Assembly: GCF_003610735.1 (NCBI RefSeq)
Contig: NZ_RAQM01000006.1
Location: 394,274-458,273 of the forward strand
Source of the DNA: Tenacibaculum lutimaris
Lineage (GTDB): Bacteria > Bacteroidota > Bacteroidia > Flavobacteriales > Flavobacteriaceae
Length of the DNA stretch: 64,000 nucleotides
Direction: 5' to 3'
The position numbers and the translations under genes were made by a program. A model generated the notes under the pieces. The model searched no databases. It was not told the origin of the DNA and saw only the letters and a list, made by a program, of their open reading frames with translations. The number at the start of each line of letters is the position of its first letter. The stretch's first letter is position 1. Positions 8,335 through 17,023 of the stretch are shown here, piece after piece.

Positions 8335-8405
8335 TTGGCCTACAAGGACTCGAACCTTGAATATCGGTACCAAAAACCGGTGTGTTACCATTACACCATA
8401 GGCCA
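8335..8405 (-). tRNA. tRNA-Gln(TTG), copy 2
   Basis: 71 nt, identical to copy 1 except for acceptor pair 6:67, which is U-A here and C-G in copy 1 (bases 8400 and 8341 against 8234 and 8175). Anticodon TTG. CCA is not encoded. Confidence 0.96.
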
Positions 8406-8422
8406 ATTGCTTATTGCGGGTG

Positions 8423-8453
8423 CAAATATAAAACAAAGTTTTATTTCAACAAA
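8423..8453 (-). promoter_or_regulatory. Canonical Bacteroidota promoter for tRNA-Gln copy 2
   Basis: Minus strand: TTTG (8453-8450), 19 bases, TATATTTG (8430-8423), ending 17 bases before the tRNA 5' end. Matches the -33/-7 consensus in sequence and spacing. The rest of the 216 bases up to the DUF2723 gene shows no other clear element. Confidence 0.75.
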
Positions 8454-8621
8454 TTTTTTATACTTTTTTTTGTTTACTTCTTTTTAAACCTCTAAAACTT
8501 CATTTAACAGAACTTTATACTGGAGGTTATTTTAGAGAAACCGTTAAAATTATATTTTTGTTTTCAACGAAAAAATCATTAGTAATTAATACATTCGTAC
8601 TTTATATCTAGATAAAAAACT

Positions 8622-11600
8622 ATGACTGAGCCTAACTATAAAAAGTGGAACATCATTTTAGGATGGGTTTCATTTGCAATAGCACTAATTACCTACACCC
8701 TAACCTTAGAACCTACAGTAAGTTCATGGGATTGTGGTGAATATATAGCAACCGCAGTAAATTTAGAGGTAGGACATCCACCTGGAGCTCCTTTATTTCA
8801 AATGCTAGGTGCTTTTTTTGCTATGTTTACTAGCGATCCTAGTCAACTAGCTAAAATGGTAAACTTTATGTCTGCTTTAGCCAGTGCCTTCACTATTTTA
8901 TTTATGTTCTGGACCATTACTAGTTTAGCTAGAAAAATGGCAATAAAAAATGGGAAATTTAGTAAAAATGAAGCTATTGCTGTATTAGGTAGTGGTTTAG
9001 TAGGAGCTTTAGCTTATACTTTTTCTGATAGTTTTTGGTTTAGTGCTGTTGAAGGTGAAGTGTATGCCATGTCTTCTTTCTTAATGGCTCTACTATTTTG
9101 GTTAGGTTTACGCTGGGAAAGTGAGTTAAATACTCCTAGAGGAAATAAATGGTTAGTTTTAATAAGTTTTGTGGTAGGGTTATCTTTTGGTGTACACATC
9201 TTATCATTGCTTGTTATTCCTTCAATCGTTTTAGTATATTTCTTTAAAACCTATAAGAACATTAATGTAAAAACAACAGCTATTGCAACCTTAGTGGCAA
9301 TTTTAGTATTAGCTTTTGTGTTTAAGTTTTTATTCCCTTTCACTTTAAAGTTCTTTAGTGCGTCTGAATTATTTTTTATTAATCAGATAGGCTTACCATA
9401 TAACACAGGAACCATTATTGCCGGATTAGTATTGATAGGATTATTCTTTTACGGATTAAAATACACGCGTAAAAAAAATATGGTTACTGCAAACACCTTA
9501 GTGCTTTCTGTATTATTTATCATGATTGGATTCTCGTCTTGGTTAATGTTACCTATTCGTGCTAATGCTGACACGATTATCAACGAAAACAATCCTTCAA
9601 GTGCGCGTGAATTGTTAGCATACTACAACCGTGAACAATACGGTGATGCTAATGTTTTTTATGACAATTACTACTCTGTTGCTTTTGACAGAGAACAAGA
9701 TGCAGAAAACCCATATAAAGATGACAAACCTAAATATGAAAAAATAGATGGAAAGTATGTTATTGTAAACAGATACAAAAACGTACTTCCTAACTATTCT
9801 AGTAAACACAAAGGATTCATTCCTCGTATGGTTAATCCTGCTTCGGAGCAACAATACAAAAGCATTGCTGGAATTCCTGCTCGAAGTAAAAGGCGCCCAA
9901 CCTTTTTAGAAAACATAAAGTTTATGGTCGACTATCAATTTGGCTATATGTACGGGCGTTATTTTATGTGGAATTTTGTAGGTCGTCAAAACGATATTCA
10001 AGGACATTTGGATGTTGAAAACGGAAATTGGTTAAGCGGTATTAATTTTATTGATGAAGCCCGCTTAGGTTCACAACAAAACCTTCCTGATGATGTAAAA
10101 AACAACAAAGGACGTAACACTTACTTCTTTTTACCTTTTATTTTAGGTCTTATTGGTTTGTTGTATCAACTCAATAGAGATAAGAAGAGTTTTTATGTGT
10201 TAACCTTGTTTTTCTTATTTACAGGGCTCGCCATTATATTTTACACCAACCCAAAACCATTTGAACCACGTGAACGTGATTATGCAGTAGTTGGTTCGTT
10301 TTATGTTTTTGCTATTTGGATTGGTTTCGGAGTACTTGCCTTATATGATTACTTTAAAAAGTATGCTAGTAAAAAGGTAGTTGCTATTGCTGTTTCAGTG
10401 GTTTCACTGCTAGCTGTTCCTACTTTAATGGGCTTCCAAAACTGGGACGATCACGATAGATCTGACCGTTATTTAGCACAATTAAATGCACAAACTTATT
10501 TAGAAAGTTGTGATCCAAATGCTATTATTTTCACCATTGGTGATAACGATACATTCCCTCTATGGTATATGCAACAAGTTGAAGGTGTACGTAGAGATAT
10601 TAAAGTTGTAAACACAAGTCTTTTTCAAACAGATTGGTATATAGATCAAATGAAAAAGAAAACGTATACAGCCGATCCTATTCCATCACAATTAACGCAC
10701 GATCAGTATAAGTACGGAACATTAGATATGGCGTACCACTATCCTATTCCGCAATTAAAAGATTCTGTTCTTTCTATTAGTGACTTTATGCGTTGGATAG
10801 CTAGTGATAACGACGCTACCTATTTAGATGCTGGAGATGGTGCTAAAGAAAAATTCTATCCAACCAATAAAATCCGTATTCCTGTTAATAAAGAAAATGC
10901 GTTAAAAACAGGGCTAGTAGCAGCAAAAGACGCTGATAAAATGGTAGATTATATTGATATTACTGTTGATGATAGAGGCTTATCAAAAGCACGTTTATTA
11001 ATGCTAGACATCTTAAACAATTTCGATTGGAAACGCCCTCTTTATTTCACAGGTGGTGCCAATGCTGATGAAGAATACATTTGGTTGAAAGATTATTTAC
11101 AGCTAGATGGAATGTCTTACAAACTAGTTCCTATTAAAACTTCTAATGAAGGACAATCTATTTTTGAAATGGGACGTATCGACCCAGAAAAAATGTATGC
11201 TAATGTTAAAAAATGGGATTGGAAAACTATTAATAATGGAGAAATTTATTTAGACGAGCAAAGTAAACGTAACGCTATTTCATTACGTAATAACTTAATT
11301 CGTTTATCGGAAGAATTTTTACAAAAAGGTGATTCTGTAAATGCAAAAGACGTGTTAGATTTATCCTTACACAAAATGCCTATTAGAAGTTTTGATCACT
11401 ATAATTTCTCTTTAGGATATCCAGAATTGTACTACCGTATTGGTGACATTGATAAAGCTCGTGAAACTGCTGAAACATTGATTGACATTTTTCAACAAAA
11501 ACTACAATATTATATTACTTTTAAACCTAAAGATCTTTACCTTGTAGAAGATAACATACAAACGAATTTATACATGTATCAAAACATTATTCAGCAAATT

Positions 11601-11729
11601 GTACGTTATGACAAAGATGAAGAATACGGTAAAAAAGCATTCCAAGACTATATGGTTCACGAAAGATTCTTTAGAGCTCCTACCGAAGAAGAGTTAGAAC
11701 TAGAACAATTAGACTCTATAAAACCTTAA
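8622..11729 (+). CDS. DUF2723 (TMEM260-like) multi-pass membrane protein, probable GT-C O-mannosyltransferase
   Basis: 1035 residues. The N-terminal half (about 1-570) has many membrane segments; the C-terminal third is soluble and ends in a helical, repeat-like region. The first outside loop carries SSWDCGEYIATA (34-45) followed by GHPPGAPLF (51-59). This acidic motif in the first loop is typical of GT-C glycosyltransferases that use lipid-linked sugars. The family's human homologue TMEM260 is an established protein O-mannosyltransferase, so protein O-glycosylation on the periplasmic side is the likely role, but donor and acceptor are unknown here. Four bases separate its stop from a polysaccharide deacetylase, which suggests an envelope-glycan operon. 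Confidence 0.82.
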   Translation: MTEPNYKKWNIILGWVSFAIALITYTLTLEPTVSSWDCGEYIATAVNLEVGHPPGAPLFQMLGAFFAMFTSDPSQLAKMVNFMSALASAFTILFMFWTITSLARKMAIKNGKFSKNEAIAVLGSGLVGALAYTFSDSFWFSAVEGEVYAMSSFLMALLFWLGLRWESELNTPRGNKWLVLISFVVGLSFGVHILSLLVIPSIVLVYFFKTYKNINVKTTAIATLVAILVLAFVFKFLFPFTLKFFSASELFFINQIGLPYNTGTIIAGLVLIGLFFYGLKYTRKKNMVTANTLVLSVLFIMIGFSSWLMLPIRANADTIINENNPSSARELLAYYNREQYGDANVFYDNYYSVAFDREQDAENPYKDDKPKYEKIDGKYVIVNRYKNVLPNYSSKHKGFIPRMVNPASEQQYKSIAGIPARSKRRPTFLENIKFMVDYQFGYMYGRYFMWNFVGRQNDIQGHLDVENGNWLSGINFIDEARLGSQQNLPDDVKNNKGRNTYFFLPFILGLIGLLYQLNRDKKSFYVLTLFFLFTGLAIIFYTNPKPFEPRERDYAVVGSFYVFAIWIGFGVLALYDYFKKYASKKVVAIAVSVVSLLAVPTLMGFQNWDDHDRSDRYLAQLNAQTYLESCDPNAIIFTIGDNDTFPLWYMQQVEGVRRDIKVVNTSLFQTDWYIDQMKKKTYTADPIPSQLTHDQYKYGTLDMAYHYPIPQLKDSVLSISDFMRWIASDNDATYLDAGDGAKEKFYPTNKIRIPVNKENALKTGLVAAKDADKMVDYIDITVDDRGLSKARLLMLDILNNFDWKRPLYFTGGANADEEYIWLKDYLQLDGMSYKLVPIKTSNEGQSIFEMGRIDPEKMYANVKKWDWKTINNGEIYLDEQSKRNAISLRNNLIRLSEEFLQKGDSVNAKDVLDLSLHKMPIRSFDHYNFSLGYPELYYRIGDIDKARETAETLIDIFQQKLQYYITFKPKDLYLVEDNIQTNLYMYQNIIQQIVRYDKDEEYGKKAFQDYMVHERFFRAPTEEELELEQLDSIKP

Positions 11730-11732
11730 TTA

Positions 11733-12362
11733 ATGAGGTTCTATTTTATAAAAACGCCACGTATACTTAAACGTTTATTTGCTAAGTATACGTGGTCTTT
11801 TTTTTCTGATAGAAAAGAAATCTTTCTAACTTTTGATGATGGACCTATCCCAGAAGTAACAGAGTTTGTACTTGATCAACTTAAACAATTTAATGCGAAA
11901 GCCACTTTTTTTTGTATAGGTGACAACATACAAAAACACCCGGCTGTTTTTTCAAGAATAGTTAAGGAAGGACATTCGGTAGGCAATCACACTTTTAATC
12001 ACTTAAACGGCTGGAAAAATAGTGATACGACTTATATTGAAAACACTAGTAAATGTGAAAGCTTATTACCACGTCAAAAAACAAAATCATTTCGTCCTCC
12101 GTATGGAAAAATAAAAAGAAAACAAGCCAAACAACTTCTTGCCAACGGTTATAAAATTATTATGTGGGATGTATTGTCAGCAGATTTTGATCCGACTATC
12201 ACAAAAAAAGAATGTTTAAAAAACGTACTTAATAACACACAAAACGGAAGTATCATCGTTTTTCACGATAGCATAAAAGCTAGTGAAAAGCTATACTATG
12301 CACTACCAAAAATACTTCGAGAATTTTCGGAAAGAGGTTACGAATTTAAGGCGATTAATTAA
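11733..12362 (+). CDS. Polysaccharide deacetylase (NodB homology domain)
   Basis: 209 residues, a minimal carbohydrate esterase family 4 domain. All five motifs are visible: TFDDGP (33-38) with catalytic Asp35 and metal Asp36, HTFNH (86-90) with the zinc-binding histidines, RPPYG, MWDVLSADF and VFHDS. It probably removes acetyl groups from an N-acetylated envelope sugar such as peptidoglycan GlcNAc. A hydrophobic, basic N-terminus may be a membrane tether; no cleavable signal peptide is clear. Co-directional with the DUF2723 gene four bases upstream. Its stop codon overlaps the stop of the converging thioredoxin-like gene in the palindrome TTAA. Confidence 0.92.
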   Translation: MRFYFIKTPRILKRLFAKYTWSFFSDRKEIFLTFDDGPIPEVTEFVLDQLKQFNAKATFFCIGDNIQKHPAVFSRIVKEGHSVGNHTFNHLNGWKNSDTTYIENTSKCESLLPRQKTKSFRPPYGKIKRKQAKQLLANGYKIIMWDVLSADFDPTITKKECLKNVLNNTQNGSIIVFHDSIKASEKLYYALPKILREFSERGYEFKAIN

Positions 12363-12661
12363 ACGTATTGCTGCACCAAACCAATTAACGTGTTTGCATC
12401 TTGCTCACCTGTTTGACGCCACTTCATTTCCCCATTTTTATAAATCATAAATGTAGGATTTCCCTTTACACGCAAAGCTTCAGCAAGAATTTCATTCTTT
12501 TTAATATCAATTTTGATAACCTTAGCTTTATCACCCAAAGCAGCAGCAACATCACGAAGTGTGTCTAAACTAGGTTCAAACTCACTCCAATCTGCATAAA
12601 AATCAATTAACACAGGCTTGTTAATACTTATAATTTCACCAAACTTTGTCATCTTTTGCAT
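12359..12661 (-). CDS. Thioredoxin-fold protein lacking the active-site cysteines
   Basis: 100 residues with the thioredoxin layout: PVLIDFYADW (16-25), then where WCGPC belongs it has W25-S26-E27-F28-E29-P30. Both redox cysteines are replaced (Ser26, Glu29), and no other cysteine is present. The cis-proline region is kept (GNPTFMIYKNG, Pro70). It is therefore a thioredoxin-like scaffold that cannot do dithiol exchange, and may act as a binding or chaperone-like protein. The reading frame is intact and not obviously decaying. Monocistronic. Confidence 0.85.
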   Translation of the reverse strand: MQKMTKFGEIISINKPVLIDFYADWSEFEPSLDTLRDVAAALGDKAKVIKIDIKKNEILAEALRVKGNPTFMIYKNGEMKWRQTGEQDANTLIGLVQQYV

Positions 12662-12740
12662 AAGTTTAATCAGTAAAGAGCCTAAAATTACTAATTTTTT
12701 GTTAGGTAAATATTATTTTATCCTTAAAAAATACTGAAAA

Positions 12741-13967
12741 TCAGGCTTTTTTTAACTCTATTACAGTAATTTCCGGCCAAATACCTACTCTTCCAGGAAA
12801 AGCATGGTATCCGAACCCTCTATTTACGTTAATATACCTACCAAACTCTTCATATAATCCAGCCCATTGCTTATACACATATTTTGAGGGGCTCCATTTA
12901 AACCAACCTGGGATTTCAATTCCAAATTGTAACCCGTGTGTATGTCCGCTTAGTGTAAGTTGATAGTTATGTTCATCTTTCTTTACCATGTGTTCCCAAT
13001 GACTAGGATCATGGGAAAGTAAAATCTTAAAATCATCTTGTTTTACCCCTTCAGAAGCTTTTGCTAAATCTCCTTTTTTACTAAAACGACCTTTCCCCCA
13101 GTTTTCTACACCTATCAAAGCGATTTTTTGCCCGTCTTTTTCAATATAACGGTTTTCATTTAATAATAAATCAAACCCTATTTTTGGATGAATATCTTTA
13201 ATAGCATCAAAGTTTGCTTTTTTATCTTTTGGACTTTTCCAATCTGAATAATCACCATAATCATGGTTACCTAAAACGGAAAACTTACCTTCAGGAGCCT
13301 TTAATTGAGAAAAAACAGAGACCCAATCATCCATTTCATGAGCAAAATTATTTACAATGTCTCCTGTAAACAAAATCATGTCTGATTGTTGCTCATTAAT
13401 TAAATCTACTCCATATTGAATTTTCTCTTGGTTGTCAAAACTTCCAGAATGAATATCGGTGATATGAGAAATGGTAAAACCATCAAAAGCTTCGGGTAAA
13501 TCTTTAAAGCTTAATTGATACTTTAATACTTTGTAATTGTATTTCCCTTTAACCATACCATATAGCATACTTGCAAAAGGTAATGCAGCCAACCCTAAGG
13601 CAACCTTTGACACAAAAGCTCTTCTTCCTGCCAAATCTTTGGTTTCTTCCTTAGAAAAAAAAGAAATCCCTTTTTGAACTAGTCTCACAACATCTTCACC
13701 AAACATCAGTAATAATACCACTAATTTTGGCACCAAAACTAGTAAAAGCAATCCCACAGCCCATTGAAACTTAATTGTTTGTCCAGAGCCTCTATCTGAT
13801 GTAAGAATTACATAGAAAAAATTCGTATATACCAACAAGCTTACAAACAACCAACTATACTGTACAATTTTACTTTTAGTAAGTGTTTTTATTGCCTGAA
13901 ACGCATAAGTTTCGAGCAGAATAATAATTGCTGTTACTATAATAAGTGTTATTACCCAACGAGACAT
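12741..13967 (-). CDS. Membrane-anchored metallophosphoesterase (YkuE/YaeI-like)
   Basis: 408 residues. Three membrane helices lie at about 4-24, 35-55 and 68-90. A fourth hydrophobic stretch (119-138) is preceded by AGRRAFVSK, a Tat-like twin-arginine pattern. The catalytic domain has the calcineurin-type metal motifs: DIH (171-173), GDIV (202-205), GNHD (233-236), LLSHDP, and SGHTHGLQFG near 340. B. subtilis YkuE is a Tat-exported enzyme of this family; related enzymes act on lipid-linked phosphoesters such as UDP-diacylglucosamine. The substrate here is unknown. The domain is probably periplasmic. Confidence 0.85.
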   Translation of the reverse strand: MSRWVITLIIVTAIIILLETYAFQAIKTLTKSKIVQYSWLFVSLLVYTNFFYVILTSDRGSGQTIKFQWAVGLLLLVLVPKLVVLLLMFGEDVVRLVQKGISFFSKEETKDLAGRRAFVSKVALGLAALPFASMLYGMVKGKYNYKVLKYQLSFKDLPEAFDGFTISHITDIHSGSFDNQEKIQYGVDLINEQQSDMILFTGDIVNNFAHEMDDWVSVFSQLKAPEGKFSVLGNHDYGDYSDWKSPKDKKANFDAIKDIHPKIGFDLLLNENRYIEKDGQKIALIGVENWGKGRFSKKGDLAKASEGVKQDDFKILLSHDPSHWEHMVKKDEHNYQLTLSGHTHGLQFGIEIPGWFKWSPSKYVYKQWAGLYEEFGRYINVNRGFGYHAFPGRVGIWPEITVIELKKA

Positions 13968-13989
13968 TTACTTCATTTTTAAGGATAAA

Positions 13990-13997
13990 CAAAGATA
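13990..13997 (-). promoter_or_regulatory. -7 element (TATCTTTG) for the metallophosphoesterase gene
   Basis: Perfect TAnnTTTG on the minus strand, 22 bases before the ATG at 13967. Confidence 0.6.
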
Positions 13998-14139
13998 CAG
14001 CGAATCTTAAAATTGGTTTTTAACATCTTGTTAAAGTTTTGTAGCTTTACCTTCAAAATTCTTACGAAGAAACATTATTGCCTTTTTACCGTAAACAAAT
14101 AGGTGTCAACAAATTAATTCAACAGACTCAATATACAAC

Positions 14140-16971
14140 ATGGCAGATCAAAAACGACTTTTTCTACTCGATGCATATGCACTAATTTTTAGAGGTTATT
14201 ATGCTTTCATTAAAAATCCGAGAATCAACTCTAAAGGTTTAGATACTTCTGCTATTATGGGGTTTACAAACTCTTTAATGGACGTAATTAAACGAGAAAA
14301 ACCAGATTATTTAGCAGTATGTTTCGATAAAGGAGGTAGTACTGACCGTGTTGAAGCTTTCGAACACTACAAAGCTAACCGACAAGAAACACCAGAGGCT
14401 ATTCGTTTAGCAGTTCCTTATATTGAAAAAATATTGGAAGCAATGAATATTCCTGCCATTGTAAAAGAAGGATATGAAGCCGATGATATTATTGGAACAC
14501 TGGCCAAAAAAGCCGAAAAAGTAGGCTTACAAACCTATATGGTAACTCCTGATAAGGATTTTGCTCAGCTAGTTTCTGATAACATTTTTATGTACCGTCC
14601 GCCTCGTATGGGAAATGGATACGAAAAATGGGGTATTGAAGAGGTAAAAGCCAAGTTTGAAGTTGAAGATCCATTACAGGTGATTGACTTTTTAGGTATG
14701 ATGGGAGATTCTGTTGATAACATCCCTGGGTTGCCTGGTGTGGGTGAAAAAACAGCTAAAAAGTTTATTGCTGCTTATGGTTCTATGGAAGGGTTGCTTG
14801 CTAACACTCATGAGTTAAAAGGCAAAATGAAAGAAAAGATTGAAGCCAATGCTGAACTTGGTATGCTTTCGAAACAATTAGCTACTATCATGTTAGATGT
14901 TCCTGTAGAATTGGAATTAGATAAACTGATTTTTGAGCAACCTAATATTGAAGCTACCAAAGAAATTTTCACCGATTTAGAATTCCGTCGTTTAACTGAA
15001 AACTTCTTAAAAACATTTGCTTCTCCAGAAGAAAACCTAGCAAACACCTCTTCAGCTGAAAAACCAAAAGCTACGAAAACAAGTACTTCTGGACAATTCG
15101 ATTTATTTGCAACTCCAGGTAGTGGAAATACTTTCGAAGAAACCAATATCAACGGATTTAAAACCATTGAAAATACCAATCATTTTTACCAATTAGTAAA
15201 CTCACCTCTTTCAAGAAAACTTTTATTAGAAAAGTTATTACAACAAAACTCTGTTTGTTTTGACACCGAAACAACAGGTTTAAAAGCCTTAGAAGTGGAA
15301 TTGATAGGTATTGCTTTTTCTTGGGAAATTGGTAAAGGGTACTATGTTGTTTTTCCAGAAAATCAAGAAGAAACTAAAACTATTTTAGAAGAATTTCGTC
15401 CATTTTTTGAAGCAGAGAATATTGAAAAAATAGGTCATAATTTAAAATACGACATCAAAGTACTGTCAAATTATAACATGCCTGTAAAAGGTAACTTATT
15501 CGACACCATGATAGCACATTACCTTATCAATCCAGATATGCGTCATAACATGGATGTACTTTCAGAGACGTATTTAAACTACCAACCTGTTTCTATTACA
15601 GAGTTAATTGGTAAAAAAGGTAAAAATCAACTTTCTATGCGTGAAGTTGAATTGCCAAAACAAACTGAATATGCTGTTGAGGATGCTGATGTAACTTATC
15701 AGTTAAAAGAACATTTTTCTAAGGAATTAGAAAGCGGAAACGTTACCAAACTGTTCAACGAAGTTGAAACTCCTTTGGTATCTGTATTATCAGCTATGGA
15801 AATTGAAGGAATTAACTTAGATACTGACTTTTTAAAGTCCCTATCGGTAGAGTTAACCAAAGATATTCAACAATTAGAGCAAAATATTTACCAGCAAGCA
15901 GGTGAAGAATTTAACATTGCTTCTCCAAAGCAATTAGGCCCTATCTTGTTTGATAAATTAAAATTAGTTGATAAACCTAAAAAAACAAAAACAGGACAAT
16001 ATTCTACTGCGGAAGATGTGCTTTCTTACTTAGCTAAAGACCATCAGATAGTGTCAGATATTTTAGAATATCGTCAATATAAAAAATTACAAAGTACCTA
16101 TGTTGATGCGCTTCCTAACGAAATCAATCCAAAAACAGGAAGAGTACACACAGTATATGCACAAGCAGTGGCTGCTACTGGACGTTTAAGCTCAAACAAC
16201 CCTAACTTACAAAATATTCCTATCCGTACAAAACGCGGACAAGAAGTGCGTAAAGCTTTCATCCCAAGAAATGAAAATTATGTATTGTTAGCAGCAGATT
16301 ATAGTCAGATAGAATTACGAATCATTGCGGCTTTAAGTGAAGAAGAAACCATGATTAAAGCCTTTCAGCACGGTGAAGATATTCATGCTTCAACTGCTGC
16401 AAAAGTGTTTAATGTTCCTATTGAAGAAGTAACTCGTGAACAACGTAGTAATGCTAAAACAGTAAACTTCGGAATTATTTATGGAGTTTCTGCCTTTGGA
16501 TTGAGCAATCAAACCGACTTAACTCGCTCGGAAGCTAAAGAATTGATTGACACATACTATGCAACCTACCCTAAATTGAGAAGTTACATTGCCGAACAAG
16601 TAGATTTTGCTCGTGAACACGGATATGTAGAAACTATTTTAGGACGTCGTCGTTATTTAAAAGATATCAATTCTCGTAATGCTATTGTTCGTGGTGCTGC
16701 GGAAAGAAATGCCGTAAATGCGCCTATTCAAGGTTCAGCTGCAGATATTATTAAACTTGCCATGATTAACATTTACAAGCGATTTGAGCAAGAAAACTTC
16801 AAATCAAAAATGTTATTACAAGTACATGATGAATTGGTTTTTGATGCACATAAAGACGAGTTAGACGTTATAAAACCCATTATTAAACAAGAAATGGAAA
16901 ACGCTTTTAAAATGAGTGTTCCGTTAGATGTTGAAATTGATACAGGGGCAAATTGGTTAGAGGCGCACTAA
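14140..16971 (+). CDS. polA: DNA polymerase I (5'-3' exonuclease, 3'-5' exonuclease, polymerase)
   Basis: 943 residues with all three domains. The 5' nuclease/FEN domain spans about 1-290 (LLDAYALIFRGYYAF, then EADDIIGTLA and GDSVDNIPGLPGVGEKTA). A linker of about 60 residues rich in Ser/Thr/Lys follows. The proofreading domain has an intact FDTETTGL with Asp375 and Glu377. The family A polymerase domain follows, with DYSQIELR (catalytic Asp720), the O-helix region RSNAKTVNFGIIYG, and VHDELVFD (Asp897). It fills gaps, removes RNA primers and serves excision repair. It stands alone, facing the convergent Ig-like lipoprotein gene across a shared terminator. Confidence 0.98.
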   Translation: MADQKRLFLLDAYALIFRGYYAFIKNPRINSKGLDTSAIMGFTNSLMDVIKREKPDYLAVCFDKGGSTDRVEAFEHYKANRQETPEAIRLAVPYIEKILEAMNIPAIVKEGYEADDIIGTLAKKAEKVGLQTYMVTPDKDFAQLVSDNIFMYRPPRMGNGYEKWGIEEVKAKFEVEDPLQVIDFLGMMGDSVDNIPGLPGVGEKTAKKFIAAYGSMEGLLANTHELKGKMKEKIEANAELGMLSKQLATIMLDVPVELELDKLIFEQPNIEATKEIFTDLEFRRLTENFLKTFASPEENLANTSSAEKPKATKTSTSGQFDLFATPGSGNTFEETNINGFKTIENTNHFYQLVNSPLSRKLLLEKLLQQNSVCFDTETTGLKALEVELIGIAFSWEIGKGYYVVFPENQEETKTILEEFRPFFEAENIEKIGHNLKYDIKVLSNYNMPVKGNLFDTMIAHYLINPDMRHNMDVLSETYLNYQPVSITELIGKKGKNQLSMREVELPKQTEYAVEDADVTYQLKEHFSKELESGNVTKLFNEVETPLVSVLSAMEIEGINLDTDFLKSLSVELTKDIQQLEQNIYQQAGEEFNIASPKQLGPILFDKLKLVDKPKKTKTGQYSTAEDVLSYLAKDHQIVSDILEYRQYKKLQSTYVDALPNEINPKTGRVHTVYAQAVAATGRLSSNNPNLQNIPIRTKRGQEVRKAFIPRNENYVLLAADYSQIELRIIAALSEEETMIKAFQHGEDIHASTAAKVFNVPIEEVTREQRSNAKTVNFGIIYGVSAFGLSNQTDLTRSEAKELIDTYYATYPKLRSYIAEQVDFAREHGYVETILGRRRYLKDINSRNAIVRGAAERNAVNAPIQGSAADIIKLAMINIYKRFEQENFKSKMLLQVHDELVFDAHKDELDVIKPIIKQEMENAFKMSVPLDVEIDTGANWLEAH

Positions 16972-16982
16972 CACCAACCTCA

Positions 16983-17023
16983 AAATAACACAAGTATTTT
17001 TTCGAAAAGTGCTTGTGTTATTT
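16983..17023. terminator. Bidirectional terminator between polA and the Ig-like lipoprotein gene
   Basis: AAATAACACAAG (16983-16994) pairs with CTTGTGTTATTT (17012-17023). The right arm includes the stop codon of the minus-strand gene. Confidence 0.75.

Noticed and set aside
14808-15179. 123-residue antisense frame inside polA
   Set aside because: Lies wholly over the polA linker and exonuclease region; composition is that of a shadow frame (Ser/Phe/Val-rich).
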